Shown piece by piece: positions 1 through 8,738 of a stretch of 64,000 bases of DNA. The stretch is from Bifidobacterium breve DSM 20213 = JCM 1192 (GTDB taxonomy: Bacteria; Actinomycetota; Actinomycetes; Actinomycetales; Bifidobacteriaceae), in assembly GCF_001025175.1 (NCBI RefSeq), contig NZ_AP012324.1:620001-684000 (forward strand), written 5' to 3'. The first letter of the stretch is position 1, and every line of letters starts with the position of its first letter. The notes below the pieces were generated by a model that saw only the letters and a program-made list of their open reading frames with translations, was not told the origin of the DNA and ran no database searches. Both the position numbers and the translations under genes were made by a program.

Positions 1-236
1 AGACCGTCGAATACTTCGGCGGCCAGAAATTCAACGCCGTGTTCGCCGAGGCCGCCAAGAACGTGGTCACCGGATTCGAATTCCTCCCGTACGACGTGTA
101 CGCTCGCAGCATCTTCACCGACACCGTGGGCGCGGCCTACATGGGCCAGGGCACGCTGATGGACGGCGTCAAGGCATGGCAGGCCAAGCTCGTCGAGCAG
201 GGCAGGAGCCAGGGCTTCACCGTCAAGGAAGGATAG
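1..236 (+). CDS. ABC sugar-binding protein, C-terminal end (partial)
   Basis: The open frame enters from the left edge (first full codon at 3) and stops with TAG at 234-236, so only about 77 C-terminal residues are visible. The tail resembles the end of extracellular solute-binding proteins of sugar ABC transporters, with an aromatic and Gly-rich stretch followed by a Leu/Lys helix. It lies 11 bp upstream of a LacI regulator and just before an alpha-glucosidase, so it is probably the binding protein of an alpha-glucoside uptake system. Family assignment from this short tail is tentative. Confidence 0.5.
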   Translation, partial: TVEYFGGQKFNAVFAEAAKNVVTGFEFLPYDVYARSIFTDTVGAAYMGQGTLMDGVKAWQAKLVEQGRSQGFTVKEG

Positions 237-247
237 GAACGCAAGAC

Positions 248-1492
248 ATGGTCGGAATCAAGGACGTGGCGGGCAAGGCCGGCGTGTCGATCAGCACCGT
301 CTCGTACGTGATGTCGGGGAAACGACCCATCTCCCCGGCCACGAGACGCAGGGTCCTCGCCGCGGCGAGGGAGATCGGCTACGTGCCCGAGCCCGGAGAA
401 CACGCCGCCCGCGCGACGAGGACCCACTTCGTGGCCCTGAGCTCGCCCGTCCACGATTCGACCAGCTACACGAACTACTTCGCCTACTTCCTTCACTTCC
501 TCAGACAGGCGCGATTCCACGGCTACGAAACCCTCCTGCTGACCGAGGAAAACGGCGGGGAGCAACTCGCACGGCTCATCGACACCGGACTCGTGGACGG
601 GGTCGTGCTCATGGACGTCAACATGGATGACAGCCGTCTCGCCGTGGCCGCCGCCACGGGAGTGCCGTTCGTGTCGATCGGACTGCCCGGCGCGGACACA
701 GGCATCCCGTGCGTCGACATCGACTTCACCCTTATGGGCGGCGGCATCATCGACCGGCTCGACCGGCTCGGACACTCCCGCATCATGTTCATCGGCGGCA
801 AACACGTCGACTACGAACGCGGCGGGGGAGCGAACTACCTGGTCCGCCTGCGGTCCGCCCTCCTCGACAACGCGCGACGCCGGAACATCCGGGTCGACGA
901 ACAATACACCGACGAGGACGACTTCGACGCCATCGAAACCATCCTCGACATGGCCATGCTCAATGGGGACACCGCGATCGTGTCCCAAGGCGGCCCCATG
1001 TTCCTCAACAGCCTCGTCGCCGTGGCCCGCAAGAACGGAATCCGCTTCCCCGCGGACCTGTCCGTGATCTCCGCGGGAACCTTCACCGACCCGATCGGCA
1101 GGCGGCTGCGCATCGACGAATACCCGCTCCTGCCCGCGGACCTGTGCCGCATGGGCGTCGACATGATCGTCCGTCTCATGGACGGCGAACCATGGCGCGG
1201 CGATCGCGTCACGCTCATCCCGCCCGTCTACCAACGCCGCGGATCGCTCGGCGCGCCCCGCGAGCCTGAAACCCGCTCCGCGACGACGCCCGGACCCGCA
1301 TCACTCGCGGCGACGGCACCACCGTGGAATACACGACGCGCAGGATCGCTGGAGGCATCACCGCCTCCAGCTCCGACGGCAGCGAATTCACGCTCCGCGA
1401 CAACTCCACAGGCGCACCCGTACGATCCCACAACGACCATGCGATCATCGAACGATAACAAAGGAGCCGATGATGACCTCTTTCAACCGTGA
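248..1492 (+). CDS. LacI-family transcriptional regulator, 3' end probably frameshifted
   Basis: The start ATG at 248 gives the classic LacI opening: a helix-turn-helix in residues 4-25 ([20 protein letters not shown]) followed by the hinge region, then a periplasmic-binding-like sensor domain to about residue 338. It probably represses the adjacent alpha-glucosidase gene. The reading frame as given runs on to 1492 and overlaps that gene, but the last 75 or so residues are Pro/Ala/Ser-rich and look unnatural. A protein-like frame ([16 protein letters not shown] and onward) is open from 1270 to a TAA at 1456-1458, just before the next ribosome binding site. One missing A near 1268-1271 would join the two. 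The true product is therefore likely about 403 residues ending at 1458. Confidence 0.85.
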   Translation: MVGIKDVAGKAGVSISTVSYVMSGKRPISPATRRRVLAAAREIGYVPEPGEHAARATRTHFVALSSPVHDSTSYTNYFAYFLHFLRQARFHGYETLLLTEENGGEQLARLIDTGLVDGVVLMDVNMDDSRLAVAAATGVPFVSIGLPGADTGIPCVDIDFTLMGGGIIDRLDRLGHSRIMFIGGKHVDYERGGGANYLVRLRSALLDNARRRNIRVDEQYTDEDDFDAIETILDMAMLNGDTAIVSQGGPMFLNSLVAVARKNGIRFPADLSVISAGTFTDPIGRRLRIDEYPLLPADLCRMGVDMIVRLMDGEPWRGDRVTLIPPVYQRRGSLGAPREPETRSATTPGPASLAATAPPWNTRRAGSLEASPPPAPTAANSRSATTPQAHPYDPTTTMRSSNDNKGADDDLFQP

Positions 1493-3287
1493 ACCCCTGC
1501 CCGACGCCGTCCGCACGAATGGCGCCTCCCCGAACCCGTGGTGGTCGAACGCCGTCGTCTACCAGATTTACCCACGTTCCTTCCAGGACACGAACGGCGA
1601 TGGTTTCGGAGATCTTAAGGGCATTACTTCCCGCCTCGACTATCTTGCCGACCTCGGCGTGGATGTGCTGTGGCTCTCCCCGGTCTACAGGTCCCCGCAA
1701 GACGACAACGGCTACGACATCTCCGACTACCGGGACATCGACCCGCTGTTCGGCACGCTCGACGACATGGACGAGCTGCTCGCCGAAGCGCACAAGCGCG
1801 GCCTCAAGATCGTGATGGACCTGGTCGTCAACCACACCTCCGACGAGCACGCGTGGTTCGAGGCGTCGAAGGACAAGGACGACCCGCACGCCGACTGGTA
1901 CTGGTGGCGTCCCGCCCGCCCCGGCCACGAGCCCGGCACGCCCGGCGCCGAGCCGAACCAGTGGGGCTCCTACTTCGGCGGCTCCGCATGGGAATATTGC
2001 CCCGAGCGTGGTGAGTACTATCTCCACCAGTTCTCGAAGAAGCAGCCGGACCTCAACTGGGAGAACCCGGCCGTACGCCGAGCCGTGTACGACATGATGA
2101 ACTGGTGGCTCGATCGCGGCATCGACGGCTTCCGCATGGACGTCATCACCCTGATCTCCAAGCGCACGGATGCAAACGGCAGGCTGCCCGGCGAGACCGG
2201 TTCCGAGCTGCAGGACCTGCCGGTGGGGGAGGAGGGCTACTCCAACCCGAACCCGTTCTGCGCCGACGGTCCGCGTCAGGACGAGTTCCTCGCCGAGATG
2301 CGCCGCGAGGTGTTCGACGGGCGTGACGGCTTCCTCACCGTCGGCGAGGCCCCCGGCATCACCGCCGAACGCAACGAGCACATCACCGACCCCGCCAACG
2401 GCGAGCTGGATATGCTCTTCCTGTTCGAACACATGGGCGTCGACCAAACCCCCGAATCGAAATGGGACGACAAACCATGGACGCCGGCCGACCTCGAAAC
2501 CAAGCTCGCCGAACAACAGGACGCCATCGCCCGACACGGCTGGGCCAGCCTGTTCCTCGACAACCACGACCAGCCGCGTGTCGTCTCCCGTTGGGGCGAC
2601 GACACCAGCAAGACCGGCCGCATCCGCTCCGCCAAGGCGCTCGCGCTGCTGCTGCACATGCACCGCGGCACTCCGTATGTCTACCAGGGCGAGGAGCTCG
2701 GCATGACCAATGCGCACTTCACCTCGCTCGACCAGTACCGCGACCTCGAATCCATCAACGCCTACCATCAACGCGTCGAGGAAACCGGGATACGGACATC
2801 GGAGACCATGATGCGATCCCTCGCCCGATACGGCAGGGACAACGCGCGCACCCCGATGCAATGGGACGACTCCACCTACGCCGGCTTCACCATGCCCGAC
2901 GCCCCGGTCGAACCCTGGATCGCCGTCAACCCGAACCACACGGAGATCAACGCCGCCGACGAGATCGACGACCCCGACTCCGTGTACTCGTTCCACAAAC
3001 GGCTCATCGCCCTGCGTCACACCGACCCCGTGGTCGCCGCCGGCGACTACCGACGCGTGGAAACCGGAAACGACCGGATCATCGCCTTCACCAGAACCCT
3101 CGACGAGCGAACCATCCTCACCGTCATCAACCTCTCGCCCACACAGGCCGCACCGGCCGGAGAACTGGAAACGATGCCCGACGGCACGATCCTCATCGCC
3201 AACACGGACGATCCCGTAGGAAACCTGAAAACCACGGGAACACTCGGACCATGGGAGGCGTTCGCCATGGAAACCGATCCGGAATAA
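1473..3287 (+). CDS. aglB: GH13 alpha-glucosidase (oligo-1,6-glucosidase type)
   Basis: This 604-residue cytoplasmic enzyme hydrolyses alpha-glucosidic bonds of small oligosaccharides. All GH13 signature regions are visible: DLVVNHTS near residue 116, GFRMDVIT with the nucleophile Asp near 223, TVGEAPG with the acid/base Glu near 292, and LDNHDQPR with the third Asp near 366. Its length fits the family (550-610). Two ATG codons are in tandem at 1470 and 1473; AAGGAG at 1461-1466 is better spaced from 1473. The LacI gene lies directly upstream and is the likely local regulator. It strongly resembles bifidobacterial AglB-type alpha-glucosidases by recollection; exact linkage preference cannot be read from the sequence. 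Confidence 0.93.
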   Translation: MTSFNREPLPDAVRTNGASPNPWWSNAVVYQIYPRSFQDTNGDGFGDLKGITSRLDYLADLGVDVLWLSPVYRSPQDDNGYDISDYRDIDPLFGTLDDMDELLAEAHKRGLKIVMDLVVNHTSDEHAWFEASKDKDDPHADWYWWRPARPGHEPGTPGAEPNQWGSYFGGSAWEYCPERGEYYLHQFSKKQPDLNWENPAVRRAVYDMMNWWLDRGIDGFRMDVITLISKRTDANGRLPGETGSELQDLPVGEEGYSNPNPFCADGPRQDEFLAEMRREVFDGRDGFLTVGEAPGITAERNEHITDPANGELDMLFLFEHMGVDQTPESKWDDKPWTPADLETKLAEQQDAIARHGWASLFLDNHDQPRVVSRWGDDTSKTGRIRSAKALALLLHMHRGTPYVYQGEELGMTNAHFTSLDQYRDLESINAYHQRVEETGIRTSETMMRSLARYGRDNARTPMQWDDSTYAGFTMPDAPVEPWIAVNPNHTEINAADEIDDPDSVYSFHKRLIALRHTDPVVAAGDYRRVETGNDRIIAFTRTLDERTILTVINLSPTQAAPAGELETMPDGTILIANTDDPVGNLKTTGTLGPWEAFAMETDPE

Positions 3288-3316
3288 ACCGGACCCAACC
3301 GCCGCCGAACCGACAA

Positions 3317-3367
3317 GAGGGCCCCGCGCCACGCATGAACCAACACCATGCGCGGCACGGGGCCCTC
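3317..3367. terminator. Strong hairpin after the alpha-glucosidase gene
   Basis: A 10-bp perfect GC-rich stem (3317-3326 with 3358-3367) continues with an inner stem (3332-3337 with 3347-3352). No T-tract follows, so it is either an RNA 3'-end stabiliser or a terminator without a clear U-run. It lies 30 bp after the alpha-glucosidase stop. Confidence 0.6.
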
Positions 3368-3479
3368 ACGCCGTATCACGGCTGTCGGGTCGATACCCGA
3401 CACCGGTCGTGTGACCACTGGGACAGGGGATAAGAGCCAAGGAGACGAACCACCATGACGATGGATTGGCTGCAATGTA

Positions 3480-3698
3480 TTGGACGGTCTCGTGTGGGAC
3501 AGGGCAACGAAGGAGATGATCATCACGGCCGATCAGAATCATCCGCGTCATTACGAGGAGGAGTCCAAGCGGCAGATCGTGCAGTCGTACGAGAACGGCA
3601 AGCTGTCGTCGCGGATCAGGGAGGAGTACAGCATCCCGCGCTCCACGCTGCAGCGTTGGGTGCAGGGGATACGCAACAGCGGATCAACCAGGGGATAA
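3480..3698 (+). pseudogene. IS3-type transposase OrfA, orphan N-terminal fragment
   Basis: The frame encodes about 60-72 residues with a helix-turn-helix typical of IS3-family OrfA (EEESKRQIVQSYENGKLSSR, then STLQRWVQGIR). A start at ATG 3516 directly follows AAGGAG; the open frame also begins upstream at 3480. It ends with a stop soon after the helix-turn-helix, no OrfB follows on this strand, and no terminal repeats were found. It is a remnant, or an orphan DNA-binding protein derived from one. Another IS3-type remnant lies at 5.97-6.5 kb on the opposite strand. Confidence 0.6.
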
Positions 3699-3800
3699 CG
3701 TCCTATAAGAAATCGATATATCGAATCTGCCTTCCTTGGCTGTTCCATTAGGTAATAATGTTTCTTATCGAAAAGTGAACATTAACAGGAGAGAAGATTC

Positions 3801-5420
3801 ATGGTTCGATGGAAGAAGATAGCCGCGATTCTGGCACCAGTCCTGCTGCTTTCGGCATGCGGCAGCACCCAGTCGGCATCGTCCGCCAACGATTCGTCAG
3901 CGGGTCCAAACGCTGTCATCAGCGTAAACGGCACCGAACCGCAGGTTTCCTTGGTGCCGATGAACACCGGTGAAGTCGGCGGAGACCGCATACTCAGCGC
4001 CATCCTCGCTGGTCTGGTCGCTTATGACCCGTCCGGCAAGCCGGTGAATGAAGTGGCCGAAAGCATCACACCGAATTCGGACGCAACCCAGTTCACAGTG
4101 AAGATCAAGGACGGTTGGAAGTTCACGGATGGCACGCCGGTCACGTCGGAGTCGTTCACCAAGGCCTGGAGCTATGCGGCGAACGTGACCAACGCCCAGC
4201 TGAACTCCTCGTACTTCTCCATCGTCAAGGGATACGACGAACTGCAGAAGGAAGGCACGCCCTCAGACGCTCAGCTGTCAGGACTGGTCGTCAAGGATGA
4301 CCACACGTTCCAGATCAATCTGAACGCGCCGGACTCCGCGCTGCCCAGCCAATTGGGTTCCGTCAGCTTCCTGCCAGTTCCGGAAGCATTCTATAAGGAT
4401 CCTAAAGCGTATGGCGAGAAGCCGATTGGCAACGGTGCCTATAAGCTCGTTTCCTGGAAGCATGGACAGGGCGCGAAGGTCATTCGTAATGACGATTACA
4501 AGGGCAACTTCCCCGCGAAGAACGGTGGCATCGACTTCCGGTTCTATACGACCTTGGACTCGGCATACGCTGATGTTCAGGCCGGTAACCTCGATCTTCT
4601 GGATCAGATTCCCGCCACCTCCTACTCTTCCTATCAGAAGAATAAGAATGTGAAAGTGTTCACCGCGGCCGGTTCCCAGACACAGGGCATCAGCATTCCC
4701 GAACGCCTGAAGCATTTCAGCGGGGAGGAAGGCATACTTCGCCGTCAGGCCATCAGTCTGTCCATCGATCGAGACCTGATCATCAAGAAGCTCTTCTATG
4801 GCACCCGTGTCAAGGCAGTTGATTATTCGGCGCCTTCCATCACCGGATACACCGATAATCTGAAGAACAAGACCATCCTCGAATACAATCCACAGAAGGG
4901 GAAGGAACTCTGGAAGAAGGCGGATGCCATCTCCCCGTGGGATGGAACATTGAGCATCGCCTACAACGCCGATTCCAGTGACAAGCAGTGGATTGAAGCC
5001 GTCTTGCATCAGTTGCAGGACAATCTGGGTGTCGATGCGCAGCCGCAGTCATATCCGACAAAGAAGGAGCTGCGCACCGCCGCCGTCGACAAGACTCTGC
5101 CCACTCCATACCAGTCGGGTTGGGCCCCGGACTATCCGAACATCGAAAACTATCTGACGCTGCGCTTCAGCTCCGATGGCGGATACAACGAATACGACTA
5201 CCACAATGACAATGTCGACAAAATTCTCGCCGAAGGTTCCGCGGCCCCCACGACCGATGATGCCAACGCCAAGTATCAGGAAGCCGAAGAGATTCTGCTG
5301 AACGATTTGCCGCAGATTCCGTTGTGGTATCAGAACATCACGGCAGTTGGTTCCAAGGACATTAAGAAAGCTGCGTTCACCTATAACAACTATCCGATGT
5401 ATGCTGATTTGGAGAAATGA
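3801..5420 (+). CDS. Oligopeptide-binding lipoprotein of an ABC transporter (OppA-like)
   Basis: The 539-residue product begins with a lipoprotein signal peptide: basic start, hydrophobic core, and lipobox LLSAC with Cys near residue 20. The mature part shows features of the SBP family 5 (OppA/DppA): the DGWKFTDGTPVTSESF block near residue 105 and the PYQSGWAPDYPNIENYL block near residue 434. It would bind peptides outside the membrane and deliver them to an Opp/Dpp permease. No permease or ATPase genes are adjacent, so it must pair with components elsewhere. GGAG lies about 8 bp upstream of ATG 3801. The msrA-like gene starts one base after its stop, indicating one transcript. Confidence 0.9.
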   Translation: MVRWKKIAAILAPVLLLSACGSTQSASSANDSSAGPNAVISVNGTEPQVSLVPMNTGEVGGDRILSAILAGLVAYDPSGKPVNEVAESITPNSDATQFTVKIKDGWKFTDGTPVTSESFTKAWSYAANVTNAQLNSSYFSIVKGYDELQKEGTPSDAQLSGLVVKDDHTFQINLNAPDSALPSQLGSVSFLPVPEAFYKDPKAYGEKPIGNGAYKLVSWKHGQGAKVIRNDDYKGNFPAKNGGIDFRFYTTLDSAYADVQAGNLDLLDQIPATSYSSYQKNKNVKVFTAAGSQTQGISIPERLKHFSGEEGILRRQAISLSIDRDLIIKKLFYGTRVKAVDYSAPSITGYTDNLKNKTILEYNPQKGKELWKKADAISPWDGTLSIAYNADSSDKQWIEAVLHQLQDNLGVDAQPQSYPTKKELRTAAVDKTLPTPYQSGWAPDYPNIENYLTLRFSSDGGYNEYDYHNDNVDKILAEGSAAPTTDDANAKYQEAEEILLNDLPQIPLWYQNITAVGSKDIKKAAFTYNNYPMYADLEK

Positions 5421-5421
5421 T

Positions 5422-5913
5422 ATGCCCACCGTCTATCTGGCAGGGGGATGCTATTGGGGCGTCCAGACCTACTATGACCGGGTGCAAGGTGTGACAAGCA
5501 CAGTCGCGGGATTCGCACAATCGAGAATCCCGCGACCCACAGGGGAGCAGATTGCTTCCGGTGAAGCTGGCGCCGTGGAGACTGTGGCCGTCGCCTACGA
5601 TTCGCAGCAGGTCTCACTGCAAACACTGGCTAGATTGCATGCCCTGCTCATTCAGGAGACTCCGACCGATGAAAAAACACCCATTTCAGAGCATGCCGGT
5701 TTCTATTGGACTGATTCAGAACAGAGGGATGCATTCGAAGCCGCCATTCGTGAGCGAAACCTTGCTGATGTGACCATCGAACGGCTCACTCGATTTGAGG
5801 AGTCTTCCGAGGAACAACAGCACTATCTCGCATCCCATCCGGGAGCCGAATGCCATATACCGCTCGCCTTACTGAATGAGGTCGGGAAATACCAGAAGGA
5901 GCTCTCGATTTAG
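5422..5913 (+). CDS. msrA: Divergent peptide methionine sulfoxide reductase A
   Basis: The start ATG at 5422 is one base after the oppA-like stop, with GGAG inside the end of that gene, so translation is coupled. The 163-residue product has the MsrA catalytic motif as GCYWG (Cys near residue 10; usual GCFWG) and a conserved acidic position in GAVETVAVAYDS. The usual QGND.G.QYRS stretch is replaced by a weakly matching SEHAGFYWTD. MsrA reduces methionine-S-sulfoxide in proteins or as free amino acid. No resolving Cys is evident except one near the C-terminus (GAECHIP). It is a clear but divergent family member; substrate range may differ. Confidence 0.78.
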   Translation: MPTVYLAGGCYWGVQTYYDRVQGVTSTVAGFAQSRIPRPTGEQIASGEAGAVETVAVAYDSQQVSLQTLARLHALLIQETPTDEKTPISEHAGFYWTDSEQRDAFEAAIRERNLADVTIERLTRFEESSEEQQHYLASHPGAECHIPLALLNEVGKYQKELSI

Positions 5914-5964
5914 AGCAGTGTCACTGCAGTCAAATCGCTTGTGTCCATCGCGGCCCTACAACTA

Positions 5965-6500
5965 TTAGTTATTGATGAGGGTACAGCCAAGGTGTAGTCG
6001 ACTGCATGGGACATGGAAATGCTGAAAAATGGCTCTTCGGGTGTTTGTGCGGGGGTGGAGTGGAGCCGCTGGTTGTCGGACCGCCACACGTAGTCGTTGA
6101 GGTCGCGCCTCAGCTGCTCGATCGTGGTGCAGTGGTTCCGGTACGCGAGCTCCTTCTTCGGCGGCCTGTTCGTGTTCGCGCATGATGTTGCCGATGCGTC
6201 TGCTGGACGCGGTGACGCCCCTCCTTTCCGGGGCGGCTTTGATCTTCCTGGCGCCGTAGCGTTCGCGGCCGTCGCGCCAGGCCGCGCGCACGTCGCCGGC
6301 GATTGGCTCCGCACGCTCCGTCTCGGGATGCTCGATCATCCAGTAGTAGGTGGAGCGGGGAACGCCCGGTATCCCGCACTGCGCCGATATCGGGCAGTGG
6401 GCGGCGTTGGCCCGTATCACGCCTGCCTTCGCGCGAATACCGGCGCCGCTTGTTCTGAAACGTCCACCTCCATCTCCTTCTCATACCCGGGAACACCCTT
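5965..6500 (-). mobile_element. Degenerate IS3-family transposase OrfB remnant
   Basis: On the minus strand, one frame gives an OrfB N-terminal region (VPRSTYYWMIEHPE, then RYGARKIKAAPERRGV, up to MREH). Another frame gives the extreme C-terminal region (KELAYRNHCTTIEQL and YVWRSDNQRLHS). The catalytic DDE core that should lie between them, about 150 residues, is missing, so this is an internally deleted and frameshifted copy that cannot transpose. It separates the oppA-msrA pair from the exporter module. Boundaries are approximate because no terminal inverted repeats were identified. Confidence 0.75.
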
Positions 6501-6607
6501 AAGGGATGCGGCGGCTGTGCTTTAGCTATACACTGGCAGCAGATGTGCTGAAAAACGGCTGTTGCCGAAAAGTCCGCCAATGGCGACGAACGAGGGAAGA
6601 AGGGCCC

Positions 6608-7420
6608 GTGGCGCGAGCCATTATCGAAGTGAGAAACCTGCGCAAAGAGTATCCGGTCGAGGATGAGACCGTGGTGGCGCTTGACCGCGTTACTTTGGCG
6701 ATTCCGCAAGGACAGATTTGCTGTATCTTCGGCGAGTCCGGTTCCGGCAAGTCCACGCTGCTCAACCAACTCGCCGGTATGGAGAAGCCCACGCGCGGCG
6801 TGGTGCGAATCGGCGGGGTGCCGGTCAGCAAGCTCAATGAGCGTGAACTTGCGGCATTTCGGCAGAAGCACATCGGTTTTGTGTTTCAGTCGTACAACCT
6901 GTTGCCCAATTTGACGGCGCTGGAAAATGTGGCGATGCCGTTGATGTTCCGCGGAGTGCCAAAGGAACGTCGCGACCGCGTGGCTCGCAGTGTGCTCAAA
7001 CGAGTCGGGCTCGGGCATCGACTCGGCCATTATCCGAGGCAGATGTCCGGCGGACAGCAGCAGCGTGTTGGCATCGCCCGCGCATTCGTGACCAAGCCTG
7101 AAGTGGTATTCGCCGATGAACCCACCGGCAATCTCGATTCCAAGACCAAGACCGAAGTCATGACCATGATCTGTTCCTTCGCTCGCGACTTCAACCAGAC
7201 CATCGTGTTGGTCACCCATGACCCGCAGATGGCCGCCTACGCCGATCGCATCGTCACACTGCTTGATGGACGTATCGTCAGCGACCAGATCAACCAAGGC
7301 GTCACTGTTCAATCGATTTCAGCTCAGTCCATTCAGTCGGCTCAATCCGACCAGTTCGTTCAATCCGTTCAACCTACTGCAGTGCCGTCCGCATCCGTGC
7401 CGTCCGTACAAACCGTCTAA
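6608..7420 (+). CDS. MacB/LolD-type ABC transporter ATP-binding protein
   Basis: The GTG at 6608 follows a purine-rich stretch and gives a 270-residue ATPase. Walker A is GESGSGKS near residue 42, the Q-loop follows in FVFQSYNLLPNLTALENV, the signature is SGGQQQR near 147, and Walker B is VVFADEPT near 166. Sequence and length match the MacB/LolD/FtsE class that works with FtsX-like permeases. The last 35 residues are an unusual low-complexity tail of Gln-Ser-Val repeats not needed for ATPase function. It is the first gene of a three-gene operon with the CARDB-type protein (12-bp gap) and the permease. Confidence 0.9.
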   Translation: MARAIIEVRNLRKEYPVEDETVVALDRVTLAIPQGQICCIFGESGSGKSTLLNQLAGMEKPTRGVVRIGGVPVSKLNERELAAFRQKHIGFVFQSYNLLPNLTALENVAMPLMFRGVPKERRDRVARSVLKRVGLGHRLGHYPRQMSGGQQQRVGIARAFVTKPEVVFADEPTGNLDSKTKTEVMTMICSFARDFNQTIVLVTHDPQMAAYADRIVTLLDGRIVSDQINQGVTVQSISAQSIQSAQSDQFVQSVQPTAVPSASVPSVQTV

Positions 7421-7431
7421 GGAGATGCCCG

Positions 7432-8727
7432 ATGAAACACCTCACCACACGTATGCTTGCCATCATCGTTGCCCTGCTTGCCTCGCTATCCATGATGCTC
7501 GCCATCGTTTCCCTGCCTCATCTGGCATACGCCGTAGGCGCGGATGACGGCAGCGCGCAGGGGGCCGATCAGAGCGTGGCTCCCACGCCGGTGGCCGGAC
7601 CGGTGCCAAACATCATCGTCACCAACTTCACCTACGGCGGCGATTCCGTGGCTGCCGGTGCCAAATTCGACTTGAACTTCACCTTCCAGAACATGGGTCA
7701 GGTGGCCGTCGCGAACATGGTGGTCACGGTGGACGGCGGCGAAAGCTTCGCCATTGCGGGCGGCACGAACACCTTCTATTTCGATGCGCTGTGGGCCGGA
7801 TATTCGTTGAGCCAGACTGTGCCGATGCAGGCGCTCGCCTCGGCCAAAAGCGGTGCCCAGCCGGTGACTGTCAGTTTCAGGTATGAATATCTGGACTCCG
7901 GCGCACGCTCCTCGAACCAGTCCGACGTGAAGATAGCCGTGCCAATCAGCCAGCCCGATCGCTTCGAGGTTGGCGATCCGGTGCCGTCAGACCAGATTGT
8001 GGCCGGTCAGGAGACCACGGTCACGCTGGAATATGTGAATAAGGGCAAGGGCGACATCGCCAACGTTGAGACCACGATGGAGGGAGAGGGTTTTGACGCG
8101 ACGATGAAGACCCAGTATGTGGGCAATGTGGCTTCCGGGGCCACCGGCTCTATTGGCTATGCCTTCACTCCCACCGCTTCCGGTGAACTCAACGCCACAC
8201 TCAAAGTGTCCTATGAGGATTCCGATGGACAGAGCAAAACCAAAGAGTTCCCAGTCAAACTCTCGGTGGCTGATGCGGCGCCGATGGATGATCCAAGCAG
8301 GGTCGATTCCGATATGAATCAGAATGCCAGCCAGGGTTTGCCATGGTGGGTATGGGCGGCAGCGGCAGCCGTTGCGGTTGCGGTAATCGTAGGTATCGTT
8401 CTGCTGGTGCGTCGCCATCGCAAGAAGAAAGCCAAGAGCGAGATTGATGAAGAGTGGGATGACTGGGCTGGCGGCAATGCCGACGGCAAATTAGACACTC
8501 AGTCCGGCGGCGATATTGCAAGCGGCAAGACTGTGGGCGATGCTGCGGATAGCACCACCGCGAATAACGCCACTGCAAGCGGCGGCGCAACAAGTACGTT
8601 CGCAATCAGCCCGTCTACCGATGCCACGCCGACCACGGTGATCGAGCCGGTGAACGCCGCCGCCGAGCCGAACCAGATTGTGCCCGATGACTCGGGCCAA
8701 TCTGACGGTTCCGCTCAAACAGTCTGA
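7432..8727 (+). CDS. Secreted, membrane-anchored CARDB-like protein of an ABC exporter module
   Basis: AAGGAG lies just upstream of ATG 7432. The 431-residue product has a signal peptide (residues 1-35), an extracellular portion with two repeated beta-rich domains of the CARDB/COG1361 kind (around 60-150 and 170-280), a single membrane helix near 304-325 (WWVWAAAAAVAVAVIVGIVL) and a positively charged stop-transfer, then an acidic, Ser/Thr-rich cytoplasmic tail. It lies between the ATPase and the permease, so it is likely an accessory subunit that shapes export or senses substrate outside. The substrate is unknown. Confidence 0.8.
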   Translation: MKHLTTRMLAIIVALLASLSMMLAIVSLPHLAYAVGADDGSAQGADQSVAPTPVAGPVPNIIVTNFTYGGDSVAAGAKFDLNFTFQNMGQVAVANMVVTVDGGESFAIAGGTNTFYFDALWAGYSLSQTVPMQALASAKSGAQPVTVSFRYEYLDSGARSSNQSDVKIAVPISQPDRFEVGDPVPSDQIVAGQETTVTLEYVNKGKGDIANVETTMEGEGFDATMKTQYVGNVASGATGSIGYAFTPTASGELNATLKVSYEDSDGQSKTKEFPVKLSVADAAPMDDPSRVDSDMNQNASQGLPWWVWAAAAAVAVAVIVGIVLLVRRHRKKKAKSEIDEEWDDWAGGNADGKLDTQSGGDIASGKTVGDAADSTTANNATASGGATSTFAISPSTDATPTTVIEPVNAAAEPNQIVPDDSGQSDGSAQTV

Positions 8728-8738
8728 AAGTTCCGGCC

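Noticed and set aside
1215-3332. A 705-codon minus-strand frame opposite the alpha-glucosidase
   Set aside because: It is a shadow of the GH13 gene, which has all catalytic motifs. The reversed protein is Val/Gly/Arg-rich without motifs.
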